DNA of 64,000 nucleotides from DAOTWA01 sp963702935 (GCA_963702935.1 OY969772.1:2604001-2668000); one strand, 5' to 3'; shown: positions 16,747-26,290, counted from the stretch's first letter. Translations and numbers: made by a program. The notes: generated by a model not told the origin, from the letters alone.

Positions 16747-18684
16747 CTATTCGAGCTTCATGGCCTGCTTCAATTGGGCTTTCAGCTCGCTGCGCCGCTG
16801 CATGTAGGCTTCTTGAGGGAGCTTACCGGCCCGATAGAGGTCGTCCAGAGCCGCAATGGCGTCCATCAGTGAGTCTGCGTCCGGAGCGGCGGCTTCCGGC
16901 GGGGCGTCGCTGGCCTGGGGAGCCGGCTTCAGCTTGCGCTGCTTGAAGTAAAGCCACAGGCTCGACCCGGTCAGCGCCAACACCAGCACGATCCCGCCGA
17001 TGAGGATGTTTAAAGCTGAGCCGGGGCTGCTCGCTGCGCCGGAAGCGCTCTGGTCGGCCTTGCCCGATAGGGCCAGCTTCAGGGTGCTGCCCAGGTTTAG
17101 CTCGCCGCTGGTAAACACGTGGAAATTCATGCCCTGCACGGTCTGCTGCCCGGAATCCTGGAGCTGGCTGCTCTGCATGGATACGCCGGCGTCCGGCAGC
17201 ATCACTACCGCCGCCTTGACCGGCAGGCTGACGGGGATATCCACAGAGAGCTTGTTCGGATAGGGCAGGTCGTAGGCGAACAACACCTGGTGCTGGGCGC
17301 TGCCGGGCTGGACGCCCAGGGTATCCCCAAAGCCATTGGGGGTCTGGACGTAGCGCTGGCCGATGGTGCTGTCCTGAAACTGGAGGTTGGAAGCGCCCGC
17401 AGGCAGATCGAAGGTGAGCACGGCCTGGCCCGCTTGGGGAGCCACGACGACCTTGTTGGTGGGGTTCGAGATAATGTACAGCTCCACCACTTGCATCGTA
17501 TCGGGCTTGCTGAAGTCCAGAAATACGTGCATGCGGTCCGCGCTGAGCACGGAAGTATCGGTGCTGGTATCGTAGATCGTGACCGGCATAGTCAGCGTGT
17601 CGCTTCCACTTTGCGGGTTGGCCACGTCCGAGCTGAAGGTCGTCCCGTTGACCTCCACTGAAGCCAGGAATACTCGCCCGGTGAGCATCTCCACGTTGGA
17701 GAAGCTGTAAGTGTCATCCGCCTGGAGGGGCGCGGTGACTTTATAGGTGGGCTGCATATTGTCGAACCCTTGCAGGGTGACGGTCAGCCCGGAAGGCACG
17801 CTCCCCCCGGAACCGTTGGTGATTTTTCCGCTTACCGAAATTTGGCTGACGACGGGCGTTCCACTGCTGGCCGGGGTGGGAGCTGCGGCGCTGCTCTCGG
17901 GAGTATTGGCCGGCGGGGTGAGCGTTCCGCTGGTGGGCGAGCCGGTGGTCGCGGCGGCCAACTGCTTTTGCGGGCCGCTGGCAAAGGTCAGCGCGCGCAG
18001 GTAAGCGGTCACGGCCCACGTCTGGTCCTGGCTAAGGTTGCTGGCGAAGGCCGGCATAGAGGAGCCCTTGCCGTTAGCGATCGTATCGTAGAGGTTCTGT
18101 TGGGACAACTGCGACATGGCTTCCTGGCCGGTTAGATCCAGTGGGGCAGGGGCGAGGCTGGCTGCCTGCGGCCCGTCGCCCTTGCCTTGCGGCCCGTGGC
18201 ACCCGGCGCAGCTCGCCTGGTAGAGGCTCTGGCCTTGCGCGAGGACGTCGGGCGACGCGCTCAGCGAGTAGACGTAAGCCAGCACGTCCCAGCGATCCTT
18301 GTCGCTCAGGCTCCCCGAAAAACCGGGCATGAAGCGCGCCAGGTCGCCCTGGGTGATGATCGTGTACCAGTCGGCCGGCACGGATTGGCGCGCCACGTCG
18401 GGAGAGCCAATGGCTGTGGGGGGATTGGGCAAATTGGCCGCCTGTGGGCCGTCCCCTAATCCGCTGTCCCCATGGCAGGGCGCGCATTTTTCCGCATAAA
18501 TAGGCGCACCCAGGGAGGGGTCTGGCGACACCAACGGGTAGGTCGGCCCGATATTGGCCGCCTGGGGAGCGGTGGGAGACTGGTAATTGGGGGGCGGAGT
18601 GACGTCGGCGGCCAGAGAACAGGCGGTCAGGGGAAGCAAAGCGAGCAAGGCGAGCAGGGGGAAAAATTTACGGAAAGAATTCAT
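16747..18684 (-). CDS. Dihaem cytochrome c lipoprotein with a C-terminal membrane anchor
   Basis: 645 residues. A lipobox (LLPLTAC, Cys22) is followed by two cytochrome c domains with haem motifs CAPCH (67-71) and CAGCH (159-163), each with a likely axial Met (FMPGF, SSMPAF). A Ser/Thr/Pro linker, a carboxypeptidase-regulatory-like beta domain (about 280-370) and a second beta-rich region follow, then a transmembrane helix and a short SHOCT-like helical tail (MDAIAALDDLYRAGKLPQEA). It lies inside the ccm cluster, 3 bp after the ccmA start region, so it may be an early client of the maturation machinery or an electron carrier. I know no exact family for the full architecture. Confidence 0.85.
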   Translation of the reverse strand: MNSFRKFFPLLALLALLPLTACSLAADVTPPPNYQSPTAPQAANIGPTYPLVSPDPSLGAPIYAEKCAPCHGDSGLGDGPQAANLPNPPTAIGSPDVARQSVPADWYTIITQGDLARFMPGFSGSLSDKDRWDVLAYVYSLSASPDVLAQGQSLYQASCAGCHGPQGKGDGPQAASLAPAPLDLTGQEAMSQLSQQNLYDTIANGKGSSMPAFASNLSQDQTWAVTAYLRALTFASGPQKQLAAATTGSPTSGTLTPPANTPESSAAAPTPASSGTPVVSQISVSGKITNGSGGSVPSGLTVTLQGFDNMQPTYKVTAPLQADDTYSFSNVEMLTGRVFLASVEVNGTTFSSDVANPQSGSDTLTMPVTIYDTSTDTSVLSADRMHVFLDFSKPDTMQVVELYIISNPTNKVVVAPQAGQAVLTFDLPAGASNLQFQDSTIGQRYVQTPNGFGDTLGVQPGSAQHQVLFAYDLPYPNKLSVDIPVSLPVKAAVVMLPDAGVSMQSSQLQDSGQQTVQGMNFHVFTSGELNLGSTLKLALSGKADQSASGAASSPGSALNILIGGIVLVLALTGSSLWLYFKQRKLKPAPQASDAPPEAAAPDADSLMDAIAALDDLYRAGKLPQEAYMQRRSELKAQLKQAMKLE

Positions 18685-18726
18685 ATCAAGCAGTGACGGC
18701 GAGCCAGAGATATTTCCTTTGCGAGA

Positions 18727-19275
18727 TTAGTTGGTTTGCAGGGTTGTGCCGCAGCGGGGACAGAACTTATCTGACTTCACCACCGGGTTGCCGCAGCGCG
18801 GGCAGAAGCCGGCGGCTCCCTCCTGGCGCTTATTGCGGCGGGCGGAAATCATGCGTTCCAGATCGTCGTCTGCCAGGGGGCCGGCGGCCGAGACTGCCGT
18901 GGCGACCAGTACGCGGCGGGCGGCAATGGCCTCCTCGATGCGATCTTCAGCGGCTTGTTCGACGGCGCTGGCGTCTTGTTGCAGGCTGTCCAGTTTTCGC
19001 AGCACCTCCACACCTTCTTTGATCAGGTTCGCGCGTTGCGGCGGATATTCATCTTCCGGGATCTTCCCCAGCGCGTGGTCGAAATCCAGCTCCGCGAGGG
19101 AATTCAACAGGCGATCCTGTTCGGCCAACAGGGTGGATCGTTGGTGTTCTTTTTCTTCGACGGCTTGCAGGCTCACGGGTTGCTCGGTGGAATTACCCCC
19201 CAGAAACGGACGGGTCACAAAGAGGGTGACCAGCAAGATCACCGCGAGGATCAAGAACAACGCGCCAATATCCAT
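18727..19275 (-). CDS. Membrane-anchored coiled-coil protein with a C-terminal zinc ribbon
   Basis: 182 residues: one N-terminal transmembrane helix (FLILAVILLVTLFVTRPFL), a long charged helical region, and a C-terminal zinc ribbon with two CPRCG motifs (FCPRCGNPV, FCPRCGTTL). It sits between ccmG and the cytochrome gene in the ccm cluster, the place where a CcmI-like protein would be expected; no TPR repeats are seen, so it is not a classical CcmI. Confidence 0.75.
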   Translation of the reverse strand: MDIGALFLILAVILLVTLFVTRPFLGGNSTEQPVSLQAVEEKEHQRSTLLAEQDRLLNSLAELDFDHALGKIPEDEYPPQRANLIKEGVEVLRKLDSLQQDASAVEQAAEDRIEEAIAARRVLVATAVSAAGPLADDDLERMISARRNKRQEGAAGFCPRCGNPVVKSDKFCPRCGTTLQTN

Positions 19276-19296
19276 GAATTTCTCCGTGAAGCAGCC

Positions 19297-19899
19297 TCAT
19301 TGCAGGGAAGGATCGCTGCGAACCTTCTCGATAGCAGCTTTGATCTCGTCAACCGAATTGAACGGGCCGATCTGGGCAAAGCCCAGCTTGCCGGACGGGC
19401 TGATGATATAGGTCTCGGGTACACCGGTAATGCGGAAGGCCTGCGAAATGCGGGTGCCCAGGTCTGGGCCGTTGGGGTAGGTAATATTGAACTTCGACAG
19501 GTAAGCCTTGGCTTCCGGCTCGGTGTCTACGTAATCGGCTCCCAGGAAAACCACCTGACCCCCCGGCTTGTAAAGCTCGTAAGCCGTTTGCAGGTCGGGG
19601 GCCTCGCCTTCGCAAGGCGTGCACCACGACGCCCAGAAATTGAGCACGATGATTTTGCCCTTCAGATCGTCCGTATGGATGGTTTGGCCGTCGAAGGTGG
19701 TCAGCACCAGAGGCGGGATCTTCTGCCCGACCACGATAGAACCCTGCTGCGCCCGCTCGAGTCCCTGGAAGATCAGCACCAGGAAACCGAGCAGCACGGC
19801 AAAGGCCAGCACGATGACCCACACAGGCAGCCTGCGAGTCGTCTTTTCCGGTTGGGTGAGCTCAGGATGGATTTCAGTCATAGAGGTGATTTCCTTCAA
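19297..19899 (-). CDS. CcmG/TlpA/ResA-like membrane-anchored thioredoxin
   Basis: 200 residues: an N-terminal anchor (WVIVLAFAVLLGFLVLIFQG), then a thioredoxin fold with FWASWCTPCEGEAPDL carrying the CxxC pair and the GVPETYII cis-proline. Such proteins keep apocytochrome cysteines reduced for haem attachment. The start overlaps the ccmH stop by 4 bp. Position between ccmH and other ccm genes supports the CcmG role. Confidence 0.9.
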   Translation of the reverse strand: MKEITSMTEIHPELTQPEKTTRRLPVWVIVLAFAVLLGFLVLIFQGLERAQQGSIVVGQKIPPLVLTTFDGQTIHTDDLKGKIIVLNFWASWCTPCEGEAPDLQTAYELYKPGGQVVFLGADYVDTEPEAKAYLSKFNITYPNGPDLGTRISQAFRITGVPETYIISPSGKLGFAQIGPFNSVDEIKAAIEKVRSDPSLQ

Positions 19900-20411
19900 G
19901 ATTGCTCGCGCTTGCGCAGCTCTTCTTCCAGACGCCGGCGATACACGTCATCCTCACCGCCGGCGACCCCGGCGCCGTTATTCCTGCCTGGTATGGCGCT
20001 CCCTCCCACCTGGGCGGCGCGGCGCATGCTCCGCAAAACATTGTACAACAAAAATGCCCCGCCCAGGATGACTACCGGCGGAAGGATGTAGACCAGCCAG
20101 TTCAAGCCTTTGGCGGGCGGTTCTGCCAGGACGCGGTCGCCGTATTGGGCGACGAAATAATCCTTGATCTGTGGCTCGCTCCAGCCGGCGGCCAGCTTCT
20201 GGCGGATCAGGTCACGCCACTGGGCGCAAGCTTGCGTCGGGCAGACGTCCAGGGGAACGTTTTCGCATACCGGGCAGTACAGGCCCTTGGCCACGGCGTT
20301 CACCTGGTCGTCCGAGGGGGTGGGTTGTTGGGCGTAGGCGCTGGCAGTCCATACCAGTCCCCACCCCAGGGCCATGGCGAAGGCCAGCCACAGGCTGATC
20401 GGCTTGATCAT
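19896..20411 (-). CDS. ccmH: CcmH (CcmL/NrfF-type) haem-lyase thiol protein
   Basis: About 171 residues from ATG at 20411 (MIKPISLWLAFAMALGWG), which gives a normal signal peptide; an ATG at 20432 is possible. The redox motif LYCPVCENVPLDVCPTQAC corresponds to the family's LRCxxC region with two additional cysteines. A transmembrane helix (LVYILPPVVILGGAFLLYN) follows. CcmH handles apocytochrome thiols together with CcmF and CcmG. It lies 22 bp downstream of ccmF. Confidence 0.88.
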   Translation of the reverse strand: MIKPISLWLAFAMALGWGLVWTASAYAQQPTPSDDQVNAVAKGLYCPVCENVPLDVCPTQACAQWRDLIRQKLAAGWSEPQIKDYFVAQYGDRVLAEPPAKGLNWLVYILPPVVILGGAFLLYNVLRSMRRAAQVGGSAIPGRNNGAGVAGGEDDVYRRRLEEELRKREQS

Positions 20412-20433
20412 TCTTTCAGACAATCCTTCCATC

Positions 20434-22494
20434 TTAAGCTTTGCCGGGCACGACGGCCCCCACGGGCGCTTTCATTTTGGCTGCCTCGGCTTCCCTTTCA
20501 GGCCAGGCCGCTACCAGCGCGCCGATGATGAAGACGAAGCCGCCCAGCCACATCCAATTGACCAGCGGGTTGTGGAACACCTTGAAGGTGGCTCCCTGGG
20601 AAGAGATCGGTTGCCAGTCCACCAGCAGCACGTACACGTCGTCTTGCATCGTGCTGCGCACGCCGGGAATGGTCATGGGCTGCTGCGATTCGTAATAATA
20701 ATCGCGGCGCGGGTAGAGCTCGGTCAGCGTGCGGCCGTTCTGGCTGACCGTCACCACGGCGCGAGCCACGTTGCGCCCATCGTTGGTGTCGAATTGCGCC
20801 AGCGAGTTGTAGGTGATGCTGTACCCGTCGATCTGCAGAGATTGGCCTTGCTTGAGCGTGCCCTGCGTTTGGGTCTGGAACATATTGATGCCGATCACGC
20901 CCAGGGCCATCATGACCACCCCCAGGTGGATGATGTAGCCCCCGTAACGCCGGCGGTTGCGTCCCGCCAGGTGCCAGAAGGCCAGCGGCAGGGCTTCGCC
21001 GGTGGCGCGGCGGCGCGCCCAGACCGCGCGCCCGTATTCGTACAGGGTGACGAAAGTCACGAAAAAGACCAGCCAGAAGCCCAGCAAGGCGGCCCACAGG
21101 GTGATGTTCCCGACGAAGATGACCAGCAACAAGGCCAGCACGGAGGCGATGAAGGGCTTCCACACGGCTTTGCCCAGCGTCTTTAAGGTGGAATGGTGCC
21201 AGGCGGCCAGCGGGGCAATGCCCATCAACAGCAACAGACCCGCGAAGAGCGGGCCGGTGGCGCGTTCATAGAAGGGCGGGCCTACCGTCACCTTTTGCCC
21301 GGTGAACAGCTCGGAGATGAGCGGGAAGATCACTCCCCAGAAGCACACCACCAGAATGCCCATGAAGAGCAGATTATTGAAGAGGAACAGCGACTCGCGG
21401 GAAAGCAGCGAGGACATCCCGCCTTCGGAGCGCAGATCGTTCCAACGGTAGAGCAGCAGCCCCAGGGAGATGGCGAAGGTTACGCCGATGAAGACGAAGA
21501 ACAGCGGGCCGATGGAGCTTTCGGCGAAAGCGTGTACCGAGGAGAGCACGCCCGAGCGCGTCAGGAAAGTCCCGAAGATGACCAGGTCGTAAGTGAGGAT
21601 GATGAGGATCATGTTCCAGCGCTTCATCATGCCGCGCTTTTCCTGAATCATGACCGAGTGCAGGAAAGCTGTACCGGCCAGCCAGGGCATCAACGCGGCG
21701 ATCTCCACCGGGTCCCAGCCCCAGTAACCGCCCCAGCCCAGCACGTCGTAGGCCCAGCGCATTCCCAGCACCAGCCCCAGCGAGAGGAACAGCCAGGCCA
21801 CCAGCGTCCAGCGCCGGGTCAGGCGGATCCAGCGGTCATCCGTGCGCCCGGTGACCAGGGCGGCCACGGCGAAGGCGTAGGGGATGACGAAGGAGACAAA
21901 GCCCAGGTAGAGCATGGGCGGGTGGATGATCATGCCGGGGTGGCGTAGCAAGGGGTTCAGGCCGTTCCCATCTTGCGGGACGATCATGCTGGCGCCGGCC
22001 GGCTGGAACATGGCCGTGACCTGCTGGCCGGTCGAGGTCTGCCAGAGGCGCACGAAGGGGTTCCCCGCGAAAATGATCAGGCCCAGGAAGAAGGCCAGGG
22101 TCACCAGGCACACCACGACCACCCAGGGCAGGAACTCGCGGTCCCGATCCCATTTGCGCAGGGTGGCGGCCGAAGCGAAGGAAGACATCAGCCAGGCCCA
22201 GAAGACCAGCGAGCCGGCCTGCCCGCCCCACAGGGCGGTCACTTTCAGGTAGGTGGGCATGCTGAGGCTGGTGACCGAATAAACGTATTCCACCTCGAAA
22301 TGGTTGGTGAGCAAGAGATAAATGATGCTCAAGGCTGAAAGCGTGATCAACGGCCAGGTGAGCATCATGGCCGAGCGCGCGCTTTCTACCCAGGCATAGG
22401 AATTCTTGAGTATTCCATAAACTGCCGCGACGATCCCATAGATCGCCAGCAGGAAGGTGATCACCAAGACGCCGTATCCGAAAATTGCTATCAT
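20434..22494 (-). CDS. ccmF: CcmF, cytochrome c haem lyase subunit
   Basis: 686 residues with some 14-15 hydrophobic segments. The tryptophan-rich motif WGGYWGWDPVEIAALMPWL, the preceding HPPMLYLGFVSF region and the later conserved histidines are diagnostic. CcmF takes haem from CcmE and, with CcmH, attaches it to the CXXCH of apocytochromes. ATG at 22494 begins a hydrophobic helix directly. 51 bp downstream of ccmE. Confidence 0.96.
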   Translation of the reverse strand: MIAIFGYGVLVITFLLAIYGIVAAVYGILKNSYAWVESARSAMMLTWPLITLSALSIIYLLLTNHFEVEYVYSVTSLSMPTYLKVTALWGGQAGSLVFWAWLMSSFASAATLRKWDRDREFLPWVVVVCLVTLAFFLGLIIFAGNPFVRLWQTSTGQQVTAMFQPAGASMIVPQDGNGLNPLLRHPGMIIHPPMLYLGFVSFVIPYAFAVAALVTGRTDDRWIRLTRRWTLVAWLFLSLGLVLGMRWAYDVLGWGGYWGWDPVEIAALMPWLAGTAFLHSVMIQEKRGMMKRWNMILIILTYDLVIFGTFLTRSGVLSSVHAFAESSIGPLFFVFIGVTFAISLGLLLYRWNDLRSEGGMSSLLSRESLFLFNNLLFMGILVVCFWGVIFPLISELFTGQKVTVGPPFYERATGPLFAGLLLLMGIAPLAAWHHSTLKTLGKAVWKPFIASVLALLLVIFVGNITLWAALLGFWLVFFVTFVTLYEYGRAVWARRRATGEALPLAFWHLAGRNRRRYGGYIIHLGVVMMALGVIGINMFQTQTQGTLKQGQSLQIDGYSITYNSLAQFDTNDGRNVARAVVTVSQNGRTLTELYPRRDYYYESQQPMTIPGVRSTMQDDVYVLLVDWQPISSQGATFKVFHNPLVNWMWLGGFVFIIGALVAAWPEREAEAAKMKAPVGAVVPGKA

Positions 22495-22545
22495 AGGTTC
22501 TCCGGGGATAGGATTAGAGACATGCGCACGTGGAAAGCCTCTGAT

Positions 22546-23055
22546 CTAGCTGCTCTGGTTGGGCAGAGCTTCCTGATACTTGGTGGGGCATTTGAGCAGC
22601 AGATCGTCGGCGTAGAACACCCCGTCCTGGCCGATGTGGCCGGTCATGATCGCCTGGGCCTCGTTCTTCAATAGATCGGGCTTGACGCCTTTGTACACGA
22701 TCTGAAGCTTGGAGCGGCTGGGGTCCGTCACTGCGGCGTGCAGAACGGCCGCCAGGCCGCCTTCCTTGTCGATGACACTGTTATCGCCCGGCACGTGGGC
22801 CACTGTAAAGGTGAGCGTGAGGGTCTGAGGATCATATTGGATGCTGTCTCCAATCACGGCGCCGGAGATGCGCACCTGCTGCCCGACGATGCTCTGGCCT
22901 TTCGCCTTGAGCTCATCCACGGTAAGGAAATATTGGGCATTCGCCTGAGTGGAGGAGTAGATCAGATAGATCACGGCAGCCAGGATGAGGAGGCCGCCGA
23001 TGAGGAATTTGGTGCGTTTGGTGGATTTTGGCTGAGCAGAGAGGGTTTGTTCCAT
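22546..23055 (-). CDS. ccmE: CcmE haem chaperone, cysteine-type variant
   Basis: 169 residues from ATG at 23055 (MEQTLSAQPKSTKR), preceded by GGAGGTG; an upstream GTG-type start is less likely. N-terminal anchor (FLIGGLLILAAVIYLIYSS) then an OB-fold ending in LLLKCPTKYQ. The E. coli-type protein binds haem through a His in HxxxY; here that position is Cys (CxxxY), the variant known from archaea and some bacteria. First gene of the ccm series. Confidence 0.93.
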   Translation of the reverse strand: MEQTLSAQPKSTKRTKFLIGGLLILAAVIYLIYSSTQANAQYFLTVDELKAKGQSIVGQQVRISGAVIGDSIQYDPQTLTLTFTVAHVPGDNSVIDKEGGLAAVLHAAVTDPSRSKLQIVYKGVKPDLLKNEAQAIMTGHIGQDGVFYADDLLLKCPTKYQEALPNQSS

Positions 23056-23492
23056 AGAATTCACCTCCAATGGTTAGAACGCGCAAAATATATACCTTTT
23101 AAGATGGGATAAAATCGGGAAGGATTTTTCCGTTTTCACATGCACAGCTTAATCTTACCTGAAATCCATATCATGACAAGTGAGAATATTTTAATATACA
23201 GAATTATCCCCTATCGTATAGAAAATATCCAATATGCTCCCTGATCCATTATAACAGATTCCCCGGAAGGGCAGAAACGGATGCTGCCCGGCGTGTGCAC
23301 GCACGAGTTGTCAGGCAGTTGGAAACTGCACCTACAAACTGCACGAAGCCAGCCTGCGCTGGCTAAAAACCAGTCGGCGAAGGCCGACTTCGTGTACTTC
23401 GTTGCAGCGATTTCAATCGCCTGAAAACGGCTGACAACCTATGCGTGCACACTGCCCGGCTGAAAGCAAAGGGGGTACAATTGGAGCGAGCT
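23056..23492. other. Intergenic region between divergent ccmE and sensor kinase genes
   Basis: 437 bp with an AT-rich stretch at 23130-23260, where promoters for the ccm cluster should lie, and a complete MITE-like element at 23293-23452 (annotated separately). The kinase ribosome-binding site (GGAG at 23483-23486) follows the element. No gene seen. Confidence 0.5.
23293..23452. mobile_element. MITE-like element, copy B, with terminal inverted repeats and an 8-bp target duplication
   Basis: A 160-bp element. Its left end (23293-23314) and the complement of its right end (23431-23452) both begin GTGTGCACGCA and finish GTTGTCAG, with three unmatched bases between (19 of 22 identical). TGCCCGGC flanks it directly on both sides (23285-23292 and 23453-23460), a classical target-site duplication. 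The interior holds two palindromes (GCCAGC-GCTGGC and GTCGGC-GCCGAC) and no open frame of note. Confidence 0.75.
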
Positions 23493-25616
23493 ATGAACGA
23501 ACGAAGCGAGATTATTAAAGAGCTATTATCCGTGCTGAGTCGGTATAAGGAAGAGATCGCGGCATCCTGGGCTGAGAGAATTCATCTGGCGGCAGGCTCC
23601 CAGGATGGGGACCTGAGCCGCGCTGAGATCCTCACATCTACCTTGCGTGGAGTGGGCGCGCTGATCGAAGCCTTGAGAACGAGCTCCTTCGCAACGCTGG
23701 AAGATCCCTCCGGCGAAGACTGGCTCGTCCGCGTGCAGAAGCGTTTCGAGAACGGCGGCGTAAGCGGGGCCTTGTTGCTCTGCAAGGAGGCGGCCCTGCC
23801 GTTCATCGTCTCCGCTTATCCCCAGGATGCTCCTTTGGCCTGGGCGATGGTTTCCGAATTAGATGATTGCTTGTTGCAGATGGCCGGGCAATTGAACACT
23901 TTGTCTGCCGCTGAGATGAGCCGGCAACTGAAGGATCAGCACGCGCGCATGGTGTTGATGCTGAAGGTCGTCCAGCAGGCTACCAGCTTCCTCGAGATGG
24001 ACAGCGTGCTTCGTTCCGTCGCCTCGGGGATCATGGCGGCCGCGGGGGTGGATCACTGTGTCTATTATCTGGTAAGTGAAGACCAGCATCAGGTTATCCT
24101 CCGGCGCGGAATCGGCGCGTTCCCCACCCTGCCCATACCGGTGGATCCCATCCTGGATCAACCTCTAGACCCCGTATACGAGGCCTTCATCCGCCAGGTA
24201 CTGGAGCAAAAACGACCGCTGGCCAGCAACGATGTGCAAGCCGATCCCAGGGTGAATCAGCCGGTCGCCAGGGCGCTGGGATTCAAGTCCGTCCTGGCCG
24301 TGCCCCTCGTAGTTCACGACCGGGTGCTGGCGCTGGCGATGACCGGTACGGTCTCGGATTACCACCCCTTCACCGAAGAGCAGATCGAGCTGGCCGGGGG
24401 CATCGCCAGCGCCGCCGCTCTGGCCATCGAGAATGCCCGGCTGTACGAGGAGAGCCGCAAGCAGCAGGCCGAGAACCAGGGCATCCAGCGCGTCACGAGC
24501 GCCTTGCTGCAAGAGCTGGATCTGAAGGAAGTGTTGGAAATCGTTTGTCTCGAAGCGCAGCAAATGACCGGGGCCCGGGGGAGCGCGGTCTATTTTCTGG
24601 AAAGCGCAGAGGAGCTGCAATGTGTCTTTAACACCGGGGAGGAGCCTACGTTCGAGCGAGTGCCTCTCGAAGGATCTCTGGGCGGCACGGCGCTGCGCGA
24701 GGGAAAGCCGATCCTGATGAATGACCCTGCCGGCGAGAGGAGGGTATTCCGTCGCGAAGCGTCCCCCTTGAATTTGTTGGTCGTCCCTTTGATGGCGAAA
24801 GAGGATAAGATCGGCACGTTGTACATGGTCAACAAACCGGGGGGCTTTACCCCAAACGACCTGCGCTCGATTTGCATTTTTGCCGACCAGGCGGCCATCG
24901 CCATCAAGAATGCCCGGCTGCACCAGCAGATGCGCTACCTGGCCGCGCTGGAAGAACGGGATCGCCTGGCCCGTGAGATGCACGACAACGTGGCGCAATC
25001 CTTGAGCGCGCTTAAGCTGCAAGCTTCGTTCATCGGCGAGCTGCTTCGCAACGGGCAAATCGAGCAGGCGCAGAAGCAACTGGCCGAGCTGACCCAGGCG
25101 GCTACCGAGGCCCACACGGACGTGCGTGAAGCCATTTTCAGCTTGCACAACAGCGCCAGCAACGATGCGGAGTTTCTGCCAACTTTACAGGCTTACCTGG
25201 AAAGATACCAGAAATCCTATGGAATAAAAGCCCATTTGAGTGTGCAGCAAGGGACGGTCATCTCTCTATCGCCCAAGGCGGTGGTTCAGATGACGCGCAT
25301 CATTCAGGAAGCGCTGACCAACGTGCGCAAGCATGCCCAAGCGCACACGGCCTGGGTTCGCCTGGAGCAGAAGGGCGACCTGTTAACTATCACGGTGGAG
25401 GACGACGGCCAGGGATTTGATCCCGCCGCTATATTTGAGAGAGACAGAGATAGCGGAGGAGTTGGCTTGCAGGTCATGCGCGAGCGGGCGCAGAGCATTG
25501 GAGGAGATCTCCAGATCGATGCTCGGCCGGGCAGGGGAACGCGCATCGTGGCCTGGACGCCACTTTCCACGAAGGATGAGAAAGAGTATGGAGCCTTTGC
25601 GCGTATTGCTGGTTGA
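23493..25616 (+). CDS. Soluble sensor histidine kinase with two GAF domains (NarL-partner type)
   Basis: 707 residues from ATG at 23493. An N-terminal helical domain (about 1-170) precedes GAF domain 1 (about 185-335), GAF domain 2 (about 360-500), a HisKA_3 dimerisation helix with the phosphorylated His in LAREMHDNVAQSL, and a HATPase domain (IIQEALTNVRKHAQAH as N-box; VEDDGQGF as G1). No transmembrane segment, so it senses a cytoplasmic cue through the GAF domains. Its end overlaps the response regulator start by 29 bp, giving a cognate pair. Confidence 0.93.
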   Translation: MNERSEIIKELLSVLSRYKEEIAASWAERIHLAAGSQDGDLSRAEILTSTLRGVGALIEALRTSSFATLEDPSGEDWLVRVQKRFENGGVSGALLLCKEAALPFIVSAYPQDAPLAWAMVSELDDCLLQMAGQLNTLSAAEMSRQLKDQHARMVLMLKVVQQATSFLEMDSVLRSVASGIMAAAGVDHCVYYLVSEDQHQVILRRGIGAFPTLPIPVDPILDQPLDPVYEAFIRQVLEQKRPLASNDVQADPRVNQPVARALGFKSVLAVPLVVHDRVLALAMTGTVSDYHPFTEEQIELAGGIASAAALAIENARLYEESRKQQAENQGIQRVTSALLQELDLKEVLEIVCLEAQQMTGARGSAVYFLESAEELQCVFNTGEEPTFERVPLEGSLGGTALREGKPILMNDPAGERRVFRREASPLNLLVVPLMAKEDKIGTLYMVNKPGGFTPNDLRSICIFADQAAIAIKNARLHQQMRYLAALEERDRLAREMHDNVAQSLSALKLQASFIGELLRNGQIEQAQKQLAELTQAATEAHTDVREAIFSLHNSASNDAEFLPTLQAYLERYQKSYGIKAHLSVQQGTVISLSPKAVVQMTRIIQEALTNVRKHAQAHTAWVRLEQKGDLLTITVEDDGQGFDPAAIFERDRDSGGVGLQVMRERAQSIGGDLQIDARPGRGTRIVAWTPLSTKDEKEYGAFARIAG

Positions 25617-26251
25617 CGATCACAAGCTATTTCGCCAGGGAGTCCAATCCTTGCTGGCTTCGCGCCCGGATTTCGAGGTGGTGGGCAGCGCCGGAGATGG
25701 GTTCGAGGCCATCCGCCTCGCGCGCGAGACCATGCCCGACGTCATTCTAATGGACGTCGAGATGCCCCGCTGTAACGGGCTGGAAGCCACCCAGCAGATC
25801 AAGCGCGAGCTGCCGCACATCAAGATCATCATGCTTACGGTGGTTGACGACGATGAGGTGGTCTTCGAGGCGATCAAAAGCGGCGCCCAGGGATACCTGC
25901 TCAAGGATCTTGAAGCGCGCCAATTATTCGAGATGTTAGAGGGCCTTCGGCGTGGCGAAGCGCCCCTCTCTGGCGGCATCGCCGCCAAGATCCTGGAAGA
26001 ATTTTCGCACATGGAAGCGGCTCCCAGCGCACAGCCGCGCGTTGGCGAGGAGCTTTCGGAACGGGAGCACAAAGTTCTGGAGCTCATGGTGGCCGGCAAG
26101 AGCAATAAAGAGATCGCGGAAGCCCTGGTCATCACAGAGAACACGGTCAAGACTTCACCTGACCAATATCCTGGCCAAGCTGCACTTGCAGAACCGCATT
26201 CAGGCGGCGGTATACGCGGTGTCCCGTGGGCTGGTAAAGCCCCCTATCTAG
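25588..26251 (+). CDS. NarL/FixJ-type response regulator, one-base frameshift near 26154
   Basis: About 220 residues from ATG at 25588 (MEPLRVLLVDDHKLF). The receiver has the acidic pair DD, phospho-acceptor Asp in PDVILMDVEMP and the conserved Lys in YLLKD. The LuxR-type HTH (LSEREHKVLELMVAGKSNKE) is cut by one extra T at 26154-26155 after ENTVK; the continuation HLTNILAKLHLQNRIQAAVYA is in the next frame and ends at 26251. Partner of the kinase just upstream. Confidence 0.9.
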
Positions 26252-26290
26252 AGCCAAGAACCCCTCTGGGGGATGGACGCCATGCACTTT

